Assembly: GCF_000761245.1 (NCBI RefSeq)
Contig: NZ_AWOR01000012.1
Coordinates: 62,001-126,000, forward strand
Direction: 5' to 3'
From: Comamonas testosteroni
Lineage (GTDB): Bacteria; Pseudomonadota; Gammaproteobacteria; Burkholderiales; Burkholderiaceae_C
Length of the DNA: 64,000 bases
Position numbers and translations under genes: made by a program. This document shows positions 47,913-57,387 of the stretch, piece after piece. The notes beneath the pieces were generated by a model. The model saw nothing but the letters and a program-made list of their open reading frames with translations. It made no database searches and was not told where the DNA came from. The first letter of the stretch is position 1; each line of letters begins with the position of its first letter.

Positions 47913-50900
47913 CTATCCCGCCGACCTCGTCATCGATGCAAAGTCCGAAGCTGATATGTCTGACGAGCCATGCAACATGTCTCTAGCCAAAGATCGACGC
48001 TTGGACAAGAGATCATCAAGGGTCGATTCAAAGGTGACCATTTCTGCATCCCGAATGGTCGGGTAGTACACGTAGACGTCCTTTTCCTGCCCAATTCGAT
48101 ACGCCCGGTCTGTAGCCTGATCTTCTTTGGCTGGGTTCCAGCAGCGTGTGAAATGAATCACATGGTTAGCGGCCTGCACATTCACCCCAAACCCCACCGC
48201 GACTGTGGAAAGAATGATCACGGAAAAGCCAGAAGCTTCTTGAAAGCGATCAATCAAGCGCTGACGACTATTTGCACTTTGGCCATTGGTGCTCGTGTCG
48301 CCATTGATCACTGTCGGCTTAAATCCGAAGCGCTGTTCAATGGAATGTTGAATTTCACGCTGCACCTCCCTCAGCTCAGTGAACACAATCACTTTGTCAC
48401 CATGCGTACTTATTTTTTGCAACTGCTCCAAGAGCCAAATCATTTTGGGGGAGCTGTCTTTCAAGCGAATATCTGGCTGCACACCATACGGATGCGCGCA
48501 CAGCATCTTCAGGCGATGCAGCAACGTCAGCATGCCATTTTCACGCTGCTCCATCTGAGCCTGAATCTGGCAACGCTCTCGGTATTCATTGATGGATGCG
48601 ACATACAAACTACGCTGCAAACTCTCCATTTTTAAAGATCTGCAACCCTGATCTTCCAGTTTTTGAGGCAAGTCCTTCGCGACATCCTGCTTCGTTCTGC
48701 GCAATGTCTGGGGCTCAATCAGTCTTCTCAATTGACTTAAAGCCTTGTCGTCACGCTTCTCGTGAGCCTCAATGGGACGCTGGTAGGTTTTCCCAAAGTG
48801 ATTCAGCGCCCCCAAGAGCCCCGGCTGAATGAAGTCAAAAAGACTCCATAAATCCATGAGCGTGTTTTCTACGGGGGTTCCCGTACAAGCAACCCGAAAA
48901 CGCGTAGGAATCGCCTTCGCGGCCTGCGTAATCATGGCGGCGGGATTCTTGATTTTCTGTGCCTCGTCACAAACCATGATGGCCCATTGTTTACGGGCCA
49001 ATGAAAACTCCTGATCGCGCAGCGTTTCATAGGTCGTCAACACAACACGGTTTTGCCCAATCCAGTCAGGCCGCAGCAAGTTGCTAATGCCCTGGGCACG
49101 CACATCCTGCGGAATTTCCTCTTTACGGTATTTCACCGCAGCAAGCGCAGTCCCATACAGCTTCAGCACCTTGAGCTCATCGGCGTAGAAAAATCTCTGA
49201 AGTTCACGCTCCCAGTTGTCCAGCAACGACACCGGAGCTACCACCAGCACCGGTGGGCCATCAGGGTTTAGCTCTAAGTACCGAACCATGAAAGTCAAAA
49301 GCTGAATCGTCTTCCCCAGCCCCATGTCGTCAGCCAGCAAGCAGCCACCCACATGTTGTGGTGAAAGTTGAAACAGGTGCTGCATCCAACTCACACCCTT
49401 GAGCTGATGTTCACGCAACTCAATCTCTGGCCTCAGCAAAATGGGCAGATCCGCTTTCGCCTTATGAGCACCTAAAAGTGCTGAATTTCGCGCCGTCGCA
49501 TAGTTGGCATCATCAATATTGAGCTCAATCTGCAATACAGCCCGCTTATCCTTGCCAGCGGCATCTTTGCCGTCACCAGCATCGGTAACCTCTTTCGTCT
49601 GCTTCAGGCGCTTTTTCCAAGAGTTGTAAAGCTCCTGCGCTTGCGCAATAGACAGCATCTCACCAGACCAGGGCAGCACAACCGTTGGCTCCGCCGCCGC
49701 TTGCGCTTGGTCCAGAACATGCTCAAACGCATCGAACTGCTCCTGGCTTCGAGGCTCCCAGCCTGAAGCCTCCATAGACTGCCCACCTTTGTCTGGATTG
49801 ATAGCCTCGGGGAGCCAATTTTCCGTTTGATCTTTCACCAAAAAGGGAGAGGTAATGCGCTCCGCCTCACCAATGCCTATGACACGCGCCCCGTAGGCAG
49901 AAAGGTCCAAAACCTGCTTGAACTGCTGGCCGGCCTCCGCCGCTTTCCAGCAGTCAAGTAACTCCTTAAGGCCTTGAAACTGGTGCAAGTCAAAATCACT
50001 CAACTCCAGCTCATACCCCTGCCACAAACCTGCTGGCAGCCCCGCTGCCAGCTTCACTTCCAGCTCTCGCACAAAGCCAGCAAGCTCCCCTGCATGCGTC
50101 AGCAGAATCTCAACTGCCTCCATAGGCACAGGGGAGATAGGCTCCAGCACAAGACGAACGGCTGTCAACAAAGCCCCCTCGCCTGCAAGTTGTGGAATGA
50201 CTTGAAAGCGATGAAAGTAAATGCCAGCCTTTTCTCGCTCTTGCTGATACTCCACTTCGTCAACCACCTGATCTGCGGCCTCACCAATCACTGTATAGGG
50301 GTTACGTATAAAGGACAGAGCATCATCTGCAGCCACACGACGCCCTGGCAAGAGTCTGACCCGCTCCAGCACTTCCTTGACCTCTGGCGGGATCACCACA
50401 TGCGTGATCGAACCATCATCACCCGCAATGCGGTAGGTGTTTTGCACAGCCTGATAGCCATCAAAGTGATCAGTCCACCCCGTTGGCTCCTCCTCAAAGG
50501 TTGGATGCAGCTCAATCACAGGCGTACCACCAACCAAGCGCTTCGACAGCCCCAGCTTCAAGCGCTCTGGCTTTAAAACGACTGTCTTCTCCAGGAATTC
50601 ATCCATTCCTGCATTGCACTTTTTCGCCAGCTTGCGCACCTTGGCCCAACCGAGCTGATTGGTCGCCATACCAGGAGATTCGTGCTGCTCCCTCGCCAAA
50701 TCTTTCAAGGCGCATAACAGCTGCCAAGTCTCCTGCTGCAATAGCTTGGCGCCTTTATCCAACTCTACGACAGGTCCACGCCTATCCAGCTGATGCAGTT
50801 CACGCCCATCTTCTTGCAACCAGCTTTTAATGAAAATGCGAAATGAATCCTCAGCCAGGCTTCCATGGCTTGCTAACTGAGGTTGAAGACTGGCAAAAGG

Positions 50901-51182
50901 CATCACTCCCAGCAAACCCACACTTGCCGCGTGTTCCTCGTCTGACTGCAATTGATAGAGGGAATCCCATGGCAATAGCCAGCATTCATTCAGTCGGGTA
51001 ACAAAGTCCTCTTCTTCAAGCTGCTCCAAATAAGATGTTTGTTGCCAGGGTGCGTTACTCTCCAATTGGTCAATGGCGTAAGACAAACCATGCTCGTCAT
51101 AAGCGGGAGCGACCAAGGCAGACTCCCCCCCATCGACTTGTACATCGACCGCCTTGAACTTGCTCCAAATCGACTTAAACAT
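47913..51182 (-). CDS. zorD: Zorya type I protein ZorD (SNF2-family helicase/nuclease)
   Basis: Cytoplasmic effector of 1,089 residues. The C-terminal half is an SNF2 helicase: Walker A DDMGLGKTIQL (about 616-626), DEAQ box VCDEAQKIKNP (about 737), TGTPVENTLMDLWSLFDF and C-lobe RAYRIGQEKDVYVY. The N-terminal half is unique to the family. In type I Zorya, ZorD degrades invading DNA after the ZorAB motor senses it. The start overlaps the zorC stop as TGATG, so it is translationally coupled. Identity as ZorD rather than another SNF2 protein rests on the full zorABC context. Confidence 0.92.
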   Translation of the reverse strand: MFKSIWSKFKAVDVQVDGGESALVAPAYDEHGLSYAIDQLESNAPWQQTSYLEQLEEEDFVTRLNECWLLPWDSLYQLQSDEEHAASVGLLGVMPFASLQPQLASHGSLAEDSFRIFIKSWLQEDGRELHQLDRRGPVVELDKGAKLLQQETWQLLCALKDLAREQHESPGMATNQLGWAKVRKLAKKCNAGMDEFLEKTVVLKPERLKLGLSKRLVGGTPVIELHPTFEEEPTGWTDHFDGYQAVQNTYRIAGDDGSITHVVIPPEVKEVLERVRLLPGRRVAADDALSFIRNPYTVIGEAADQVVDEVEYQQEREKAGIYFHRFQVIPQLAGEGALLTAVRLVLEPISPVPMEAVEILLTHAGELAGFVRELEVKLAAGLPAGLWQGYELELSDFDLHQFQGLKELLDCWKAAEAGQQFKQVLDLSAYGARVIGIGEAERITSPFLVKDQTENWLPEAINPDKGGQSMEASGWEPRSQEQFDAFEHVLDQAQAAAEPTVVLPWSGEMLSIAQAQELYNSWKKRLKQTKEVTDAGDGKDAAGKDKRAVLQIELNIDDANYATARNSALLGAHKAKADLPILLRPEIELREHQLKGVSWMQHLFQLSPQHVGGCLLADDMGLGKTIQLLTFMVRYLELNPDGPPVLVVAPVSLLDNWERELQRFFYADELKVLKLYGTALAAVKYRKEEIPQDVRAQGISNLLRPDWIGQNRVVLTTYETLRDQEFSLARKQWAIMVCDEAQKIKNPAAMITQAAKAIPTRFRVACTGTPVENTLMDLWSLFDFIQPGLLGALNHFGKTYQRPIEAHEKRDDKALSQLRRLIEPQTLRRTKQDVAKDLPQKLEDQGCRSLKMESLQRSLYVASINEYRERCQIQAQMEQRENGMLTLLHRLKMLCAHPYGVQPDIRLKDSSPKMIWLLEQLQKISTHGDKVIVFTELREVQREIQHSIEQRFGFKPTVINGDTSTNGQSANSRQRLIDRFQEASGFSVIILSTVAVGFGVNVQAANHVIHFTRCWNPAKEDQATDRAYRIGQEKDVYVYYPTIRDAEMVTFESTLDDLLSKRRSLARDMLHGSSDISASDFASMTRSAG

Positions 51183-52909
51183 CAGCTTTTCCAGTAAATC
51201 AGAGGATTGGAATGCTTGGGCTTAAACCCCAGCGCTCGCAGCACATGGTCAGTTTGAGGGTGCATTTCAAGCAGCTGAACTTGTAAAGTTCCACCACGAT
51301 GACTTTGGTCGAGCACCTCGACCTGCAGCGCCCCCAGACGCGCTCGCAGCAACTCTTTTATGGCCAGAGCTCTTTGGGTGTCCCCTTTATTGGCTAGACC
51401 TGAGTTTTGAGCAACAGGACTAGCAACTATTTCAGAACCACCATTGGCAGGCACATTAAAACGCTCACGCCCTTGCGCTACTGGCAAGCTTGCCAGCCCT
51501 CCACGAGCATTGATAGAAAGGCCAAGAGCACGCATATTTCCATCAAAGGTATTCAGCCAACCATCCACAACACCTTGCTTATATGGAGCAGGAGCATGCT
51601 TCCAGCGCAAGGTGCCCCTCTTCAAATCCAGCGTTAATGACAGCTCACGCTGCGTGGGATCGAACGGCGCCTTATCAACCTCATACACATAGCAAGCGTT
51701 ACCTGTTGCTGAAAATTCCACGAAATAGTAAGACCCAATTTGCATAATAACTGCATTATTAGCAGCCGTAGCATTTCCCAAATTACTCAATCTCATCCGA
51801 TTTTTCGCCCGGAACTCCACAAAATCGGTAGAGCGGTCATACAGCGCATCACGCCCCAGCACAATCCGCGTAAAAGTCATTTGCTCGGCGTAGCGCAACC
51901 AGTAAAACAGACGCGACTGGTCCACTCCCGCTTCACCTTTAAGCAAGGTAAAGAAATGGTTCAAATCCTGTTTGGCCAACCAAGCTACCGCCATGGTGCA
52001 TACAGGCTCATCGACATGGTGAAGCCACAAGTTCTGACGCGTACGAACCTGAGGATTTCCCCACCGTTCCAGCGCAATATCCAGCAAATCCGCATGAGGT
52101 TCTGCACGCAGCTTCGTTTGGGCATAGCGTGTCAGGCAAGCTCCGAGAACCGAGCTCTCATGCAAAGGATTAATTTCTGTGAGTTTGATCAGCTGAGGCA
52201 AACGCAATAAAAACTGCGCCTCGTCCAGCATGAAGATACGGGATAGCACCACGGCAAAAATGCTGCGCCATAACCAGCTGGTTCCAGACACCTGTGCAAT
52301 CGACTCCAGCTTGCTCAAATCATTGGCACGCCCCCCCAGCATCTCGTCTGCCAGCCGCTCACCCGGCTTCTGACCAAACAGATCACGGTGCTCCCGCACC
52401 ACCTGCATCCAGGTCTTCTCTCTGCCCTCCCTCGCACATACCGCATCAAAACCACGGTCAATATCCGCCCGTAATGTCTGCCAGTTCTGGTTCAGCTCGG
52501 GCTTTTCTTCAGCACAGGAAAAATAGCTGAAGCACAGCGCCAGCCAGTCACGCCGAACTAGGCACTGCTGCGAAATCCGTCTATCCACCTCCGCATGCAC
52601 ACGGCGAAAGCCGTCATCGTTTTGCAGCAGCGTGCCGCCGGCTGTATCGTCATCCGACAGGCCCGCAAAGACATAGCGCCACTCAACAGGGCTCAAATCC
52701 AGCGCACGAGAAAACTTCTGCAAAGCCCTTCGCCGCTTTTCCTCGGGTGGAGGAACGACGGCCTCCAAGCCATCAAACTTTGCCTTTAACTCAAGCCCTG
52801 CCATGCGCACTTGCGCAAAGTGAGGCTCCGTGTCATTCACTGCATTGTCCCCGCCTTGGCGCAGCAACACGTTCTTCAGCAGAGCACGCAGGTGGTCAAC
52901 ACCAGCCAT
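51182..52909 (-). CDS. zorC: Zorya type I protein ZorC
   Basis: Cytoplasmic protein of 575 residues, DNA-binding partner of ZorD in type I Zorya. The middle-to-C-terminal part (about 300-480) carries the family stretch FYWLRYAEQM and GSYYFVEFSATGNACYVYE, matching the EH_Signature region of ZorC. ATG 52909 has GGAGA seven bases upstream and overlaps the zorB stop as TGATG; an ATG at 52930 would add seven residues without a ribosome site. The stop overlaps zorD the same way. Confidence 0.88.
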   Translation of the reverse strand: MAGVDHLRALLKNVLLRQGGDNAVNDTEPHFAQVRMAGLELKAKFDGLEAVVPPPEEKRRRALQKFSRALDLSPVEWRYVFAGLSDDDTAGGTLLQNDDGFRRVHAEVDRRISQQCLVRRDWLALCFSYFSCAEEKPELNQNWQTLRADIDRGFDAVCAREGREKTWMQVVREHRDLFGQKPGERLADEMLGGRANDLSKLESIAQVSGTSWLWRSIFAVVLSRIFMLDEAQFLLRLPQLIKLTEINPLHESSVLGACLTRYAQTKLRAEPHADLLDIALERWGNPQVRTRQNLWLHHVDEPVCTMAVAWLAKQDLNHFFTLLKGEAGVDQSRLFYWLRYAEQMTFTRIVLGRDALYDRSTDFVEFRAKNRMRLSNLGNATAANNAVIMQIGSYYFVEFSATGNACYVYEVDKAPFDPTQRELSLTLDLKRGTLRWKHAPAPYKQGVVDGWLNTFDGNMRALGLSINARGGLASLPVAQGRERFNVPANGGSEIVASPVAQNSGLANKGDTQRALAIKELLRARLGALQVEVLDQSHRGGTLQVQLLEMHPQTDHVLRALGFKPKHSNPLIYWKS

Positions 52910-53655
52910 CAACGCATCTCCAGCTGACATTTTTCAAGCACTGAGGTATCAAAATGCGCAGAAATGCTCCTGGCATTTTTCTCTTTCTCATCGAGACCAT
53001 AGAACTGCATGCTCAGCTCTACGCGCCGGCTGGCGGCTGCGTCCTTTTTCTGATTATTGAAAGAGACCCCGCCCGCCAAGAAAAGCTTGCGAATCTGCTG
53101 CTGGTGCGCTTCGGACAAACCGTGCTGCAAAGGGCTTCTGGCATCCAGCAAGCTGCACATCACCCATTCCGAGCGCTGCAAAGACAAGTGCAAGTTGTAT
53201 AAATATGAGCCCTCGGTATCGGTAAACCCTTCAATCACGACCTGCTTGAACCAGTCTTTCCCATTTTGACTGTCAGCAGCCTGCAAAATCAGCGGAACCA
53301 CCTCCTGCAAAGCCTTGCGGCCTTCCGGATTCAGCGAATAGCTGTTGTGCGGAAAACGGCCTGCTTCTCCGAATTCAATGCGGTGATCACTACATTCCAC
53401 TTTAATGGTCTGGTTTAGCGCATTCGCTTTCTGCTGTAAGTCTTTGCACATATCCTGAATGGCGAGGTAACGCAATTGCGCGGGGGTGGGACCATCAGCA
53501 GGTTTTGGCTTAACTGCTATGACTAACATCACAATAGACACCACCATCACCACAAGAAACAGCACCATCATGGCGCTCATCAAGTCGGCATAGGAAATCC
53601 AGAACGGTTTCTCACCTTCCTCTTTGGCCCGGCGGGCCACTGCATGACGCAACAT
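52909..53655 (-). CDS. zorB: Zorya protein ZorB (MotB/OmpA-like)
   Basis: Inner-membrane protein of 248 residues. A single transmembrane helix lies about 25-48 with the proton-channel aspartate in SYADLMSAM (Asp24), as in MotB and ZorB. A C-terminal OmpA-like peptidoglycan-binding domain (about 90-235) has VVIEGFTDTEGSYLYNLHLSLQRS. With ZorA it forms the ion-driven motor that senses phage entry. It lies 10 bases after zorA and overlaps zorC by one base. Confidence 0.92.
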   Translation of the reverse strand: MLRHAVARRAKEEGEKPFWISYADLMSAMMVLFLVVMVVSIVMLVIAVKPKPADGPTPAQLRYLAIQDMCKDLQQKANALNQTIKVECSDHRIEFGEAGRFPHNSYSLNPEGRKALQEVVPLILQAADSQNGKDWFKQVVIEGFTDTEGSYLYNLHLSLQRSEWVMCSLLDARSPLQHGLSEAHQQQIRKLFLAGGVSFNNQKKDAAASRRVELSMQFYGLDEKEKNARSISAHFDTSVLEKCQLEMR

Positions 53656-53665
53656 GGCTCACCCC

Positions 53666-56125
53666 TCATCCACCGCGACGCACCGTATCAAGCGCCTCGC
53701 TCAACTGTTCAAGGCTGTCGCGAACGACCTCTACACCACCACCCAACTGGGTAATGGCCTTGCCCAGCTCGGCGTCCAGGCTTCCCATGGTCTTGGTCAG
53801 GGTTCTGTTCATGTTGTCTGAGAATTCCCCAAAACCACGCCCCAAAACCTCATTGACCTGATCCAGATAGTTCGAAGCATCGCGATTGATCACCTGCAGC
53901 CGCTCCGCATGGGTTTGCAAATCACGCAAATACTGCTGGCGCCCAGCACTTTCCCCTTCTGTGCTAGCCATCACGGTCTGCAGCACTGCCAATGTCTTGC
54001 CTACTGCATCACGGTGGTTTCGGTAATCACTGACCACGCTGCTCAACTCTTGTCCCGCCGTTACCAGTGCATTGCTGGTTCCCTGAAAGGCCCCCATCGC
54101 ACTAACGGTGGCCTGGCCGGCTTTGGTCACTCCCTCCCCCGCAGTATCAAAGCGCTCAGCAGCCAGACGCATCTTGTCCGCACCCTGCTGCATTTGTTGA
54201 ATATTCTGAGCCGTCTGGGTACTCAGCTGAACAGCACGCTCATGCACAGCATCGTGTTGCGTCGCGACCGCCTTTAGCAAAGTCTGCACCTGCAACTCCA
54301 GCCCAGCCACGGCTTGCTGGCTACTGCTCTGCATCGCCAGAGCAGTTTCCCGGGCATCAGTCTGCGCTTGCTTGCGCAGGGCCTCAGTCTGCTCAAAGAC
54401 ACCTTGCAACTGACTGCTCAAACCACCTATAGCGGCCTGCGCACTGGCCTGTACAGCCTGAGCGCTCTGCTCTGCATCCGCATGTGCCTGCTTTTGCAAA
54501 GTGCCGGACTGTAAGAAAATTTGCTGCAATTGCTCACTAATCCCTGCCATCGCTGCCTGTGTGCTGGCATGCACGGCACGCGTGCTTTGCTTAGAATCCT
54601 CTTGCGCCTGCTTTTGCAGCGCGCCCGTTTGGGCAAACATGCTCTCTAGCTGCTCGCTCAGGCGGTCCACCGCAGAACCCAAGCGGTCCAGAATTTCCTG
54701 CTGACCCTGGCCCACAGAACTCTGCACCGAGGCTACAAACGCCTGCAAACTCTCTGCCATGACCTGCTGACGCTGCTCGCTTTGGGCAAACAATGCTTCC
54801 AACTGCTTGGCCATGCGCTCTGCACCACCCTGCCCTGCATTGCCAATTTCCACCACGGCCTGCTGCAACGAGCCCAGCATTTCATTCATACTAGCCTGCA
54901 TGGCGTTTTGCCCGGCCTGCATATCACTGAGCATTTGCGCCGTAGCCTTGGCGTTGTGATCGGTGCTGGCCTGACCAGCAGATTCCAGCTTCATCAACAG
55001 TTCGTTAAAGCCTTGCTGCATGGACTGCATGGCCCCCACCGACTGCCCCATCATCTGGCTCAAACCACTGAACTGCTGGCCAAATGTATTTTCCAGCTTG
55101 CTCATAAAGGCCATCAGCACTTCCTGCAGCAAACCTTGCACCTGACTGCTCTGGTCACCACTGGCCTGCTGAACAGCGCCAGCAATGGACTTCAGCGGCT
55201 CAGCCAGCGACCCCACAATGGCGCCGCTCACTTGCTCGGCCAGTTGCTGACCAGAATCGCGATACGCCACACTCAAGGTATCGGCCAGCTTCAAGCTCTC
55301 GCGCACCTGCGTGTCCACCAGGTTTTGCAGCATTTCGCGCAAGTCCGTCACTAGGCTATCTTTGAGCTGGCGAGTTTGGGTCGCGCTCTCTACCCCGGCC
55401 TGCACCAGCTCGGCCAGGTACTCCTCAGTCACCCCACTGTCAAACAGCCCATCAATGTTTTCCACCAGCTCACCCAACTGCTGGTAACAGGCGTTCAGGC
55501 GCTGCTTCTCCAGCGCCGTCACCACAATCGACGCGATGATGGAAACGATGGAGCCGTAAAAGGCATACTTCACATCCGTCAGCAGCTTGCCCACGCTCTC
55601 GGTGATCTGCTGCGCCGCTTGCGCTGAAGCATCGGCGACATCGCCCCCCACCTTTTCCAAGGCCGACAAGTCAAACCCCTGCAAGCCCAAAATCAGACCA
55701 AAGAACGTGCCGATAATGCCGATGCCCGTCAAGATGCCGGGCAGGTGCTTGAAAAACTCCGTGCCAATGCGCGCATCCACCACCGCATGGGAGGTGAAAA
55801 AGCTCTCTGCCCCGGCGGTGGCGCGGGACTTGGTCAGCTGGCGCTCGCCATCGACCAGCTTGTACTGGTCATGAAGCGTGTCCTCATACTCTGCCCACAA
55901 CTGTTTCAGTGGCGAGCTTTCGAACACTTTGCCCGCCTGTTTTTTGCGTTGGCTACGGTCCATTTGCCGAACCTTCGCCAGTTGCCGGTTGATGTGCTTG
56001 AGCGCCTTGACCAGCTTGCCCGCAGGCCACCAGTAGCTGATGGCAAACCACACAGAAAATGCCAATACCAGCGACACCACCACCACCGGCGCCCATATTT
56101 GCGGGTTCTGGATCAAACCAACCAT
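53666..56125 (-). CDS. zorA: Zorya protein ZorA (MotA/ExbB-like motor with long tail)
   Basis: Inner-membrane motor subunit of 819 residues. Transmembrane segments are at about 11-32, 130-148 and 189-206; the MotA/ExbB core PGILTGIGIIGTFFGLILGL is clear. A helical cytoplasmic tail of about 580 residues follows; residues 489-608 are three 40-residue tandem repeats. In Zorya the tail carries the signal to ZorC/ZorD. The protein is longer than E. coli ZorA (about 730, from memory). ATG 56125 has GGGAG seven bases upstream; a GTG at 56131 is too close to that site. Confidence 0.93.
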   Translation of the reverse strand: MVGLIQNPQIWAPVVVVSLVLAFSVWFAISYWWPAGKLVKALKHINRQLAKVRQMDRSQRKKQAGKVFESSPLKQLWAEYEDTLHDQYKLVDGERQLTKSRATAGAESFFTSHAVVDARIGTEFFKHLPGILTGIGIIGTFFGLILGLQGFDLSALEKVGGDVADASAQAAQQITESVGKLLTDVKYAFYGSIVSIIASIVVTALEKQRLNACYQQLGELVENIDGLFDSGVTEEYLAELVQAGVESATQTRQLKDSLVTDLREMLQNLVDTQVRESLKLADTLSVAYRDSGQQLAEQVSGAIVGSLAEPLKSIAGAVQQASGDQSSQVQGLLQEVLMAFMSKLENTFGQQFSGLSQMMGQSVGAMQSMQQGFNELLMKLESAGQASTDHNAKATAQMLSDMQAGQNAMQASMNEMLGSLQQAVVEIGNAGQGGAERMAKQLEALFAQSEQRQQVMAESLQAFVASVQSSVGQGQQEILDRLGSAVDRLSEQLESMFAQTGALQKQAQEDSKQSTRAVHASTQAAMAGISEQLQQIFLQSGTLQKQAHADAEQSAQAVQASAQAAIGGLSSQLQGVFEQTEALRKQAQTDARETALAMQSSSQQAVAGLELQVQTLLKAVATQHDAVHERAVQLSTQTAQNIQQMQQGADKMRLAAERFDTAGEGVTKAGQATVSAMGAFQGTSNALVTAGQELSSVVSDYRNHRDAVGKTLAVLQTVMASTEGESAGRQQYLRDLQTHAERLQVINRDASNYLDQVNEVLGRGFGEFSDNMNRTLTKTMGSLDAELGKAITQLGGGVEVVRDSLEQLSEALDTVRRGG
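54302..54661 (-). repeat. Three in-frame 120-bp tandem repeats in zorA
   Basis: Units 54542-54661, 54422-54541 and 54302-54421 each encode 40 residues of the pattern (L/I)S-QL--F-Q(T/S)--L-KQA, ending in G. They begin LSEQLESMF, ISEQLQQIF and LSSQLQGVF. Identical unit length indicates recent or selected duplication in the tail coiled coil. Confidence 0.85.
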
Positions 56126-56516
56126 AACCACACTCCCTCAAATTTTATGAATCACCTTTTCGCCATGCATCACGCATCGCAAAGGCTTTTTATTAGGTAA
56201 CTACCATTTGTGGTGCGTCTTACACCCCATTGGTATTTGCCACTTTGCGTCCCTGCTTGGGCTTCGCCTTACAGGCCACAGCACTCCACCCTTATCCATT
56301 AATTCCAAGGGTGTTGCAACTCAGGTTTAAATCCGCCCCTGTAGAAACCGCAGATTTACGGTTCAGTCGAGGCGTGTTTGCCGTACCTTGGAGCGACTAG
56401 GCCCTGAAATTTTCGAGCCTCTCCGAACTCGCAAAGGTGGCATTAGCAACTCAAATCAGCGTCAGCCGCGACTGCACATGCAACACTGAAGCTAACGCCT
56501 CTTGTAAGCGGGAATA
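56126..56516. other. Gap between the SH3 protein gene and zorA
   Basis: No gene supported. It should contain the zorA promoter (cataaaat near 56145 on the minus strand is a possible -10). Right after the SH3-protein stop the same frame stays open for about 20 codons on the minus strand, and a further short natural-looking stretch lies nearby (GEARKFQGLVAPRYG), ending in stops. These look like coincidence or decayed element ends. Confidence 0.4.
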
Positions 56517-57191
56517 TCAATACTCGCGCACCATCAAAATACGGCTCTTGTGCATATAGCCCTGTGTGTTGGCATTCACCCGTACCTGCCACCAGTCGCC
56601 CGCCTGTGGGTGGGTGTAGAAAGACTCTTCTTTATCGACGCGAGCAATGATCGCGCTCTTGCCATCGGGAGCCTTGCGCAGGTTGGTGTAGCCATCAGGG
56701 TCGTTGATCACAGCCGTCACTGAGAATGGCTTACTGGAATACACATCCGCCACGACCTTGCCGTTGTCTGTCAGCACGCCATCGGCAAACACATATTTGT
56801 GCTGACCTTGCCGACCCTCCATCTCAACCACCAGCGACTTATTCAACAGCTGGATCTTGTGAGGCTCATCACAGGTACCAAATGTGGGCGATGAAACCGC
56901 CCTGCCTGCGTCCAGCGTGATGACGTTGAACAGCTCCGGGCAAGCTGTGCCACCGATATTGGTGGTGAGCACCAGAACCTTACCGCCGACATCGTAGGCT
57001 TTCCCGATAGACAGACTGCTATTACCCATCACCCCCGGAATGACGGGCTTGCCATTGAAATGCAGCAGCCGGTTCTCATCCACCGACAAAGTTCCAAACT
57101 TGGTTTTCAGATAAGTCTCATAGGCCTGCACCTGCGATGCGGCCAAACCCAACAACACCAGAGCGCCCAGCTTCCAATTCTTTTTTTCCAT
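56517..57191 (-). CDS. Exported SH3-domain protein in the defence island
   Basis: Protein of 224 residues with a signal peptide ending SQVQA (about 23). A roughly 130-residue beta-rich domain of unknown family follows (KPVIPGVMGNSSLSIGKAY, VLVLTTNIGGTACPELF), then a C-terminal SH3-like domain (about 160-224: GYTNLRKAPDGKS, WWQVRVNANTQGYMHKSRI). ATG 57191 has AGGAGAGG upstream, and a 14-bp palindrome lies 19 bases before the start. No known defence role; its place between Zorya and the RM system is the main clue. Confidence 0.75.
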   Translation of the reverse strand: MEKKNWKLGALVLLGLAASQVQAYETYLKTKFGTLSVDENRLLHFNGKPVIPGVMGNSSLSIGKAYDVGGKVLVLTTNIGGTACPELFNVITLDAGRAVSSPTFGTCDEPHKIQLLNKSLVVEMEGRQGQHKYVFADGVLTDNGKVVADVYSSKPFSVTAVINDPDGYTNLRKAPDGKSAIIARVDKEESFYTHPQAGDWWQVRVNANTQGYMHKSRILMVREY

Positions 57192-57209
57192 CACATCCTC
57201 TCCTTCCTT

Positions 57210-57223
57210 ATTGGTTAACCAAT
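57210..57223. promoter_or_regulatory. 14-bp perfect palindrome upstream of the SH3 protein gene
   Basis: attggttaaccaat lies between the start codon region of the SH3 protein gene and its upstream DNA, just before the ribosome site. It is a candidate operator. Confidence 0.4.
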
Positions 57224-57387
57224 TCACGCAATCAATGCATCGCAAGCGAATGAGTGCCCAAACTACTGTCGACATACCAGACCGTCTCATTGAACCGAAG
57301 TCAAACCAGGCCTTGATTTGGGGCATCAGCCGACTCAGCGCAGCCACGCGCCCCTATCAGGCTCGCAATGAATCAACCGCCAAAAAC

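Noticed and set aside
47913..56125. Type II Zorya (ZorA-ZorB-ZorE)
   Set aside because: There is no HNH-type ZorE; a ZorC-like and an SNF2 ZorD gene follow instead.
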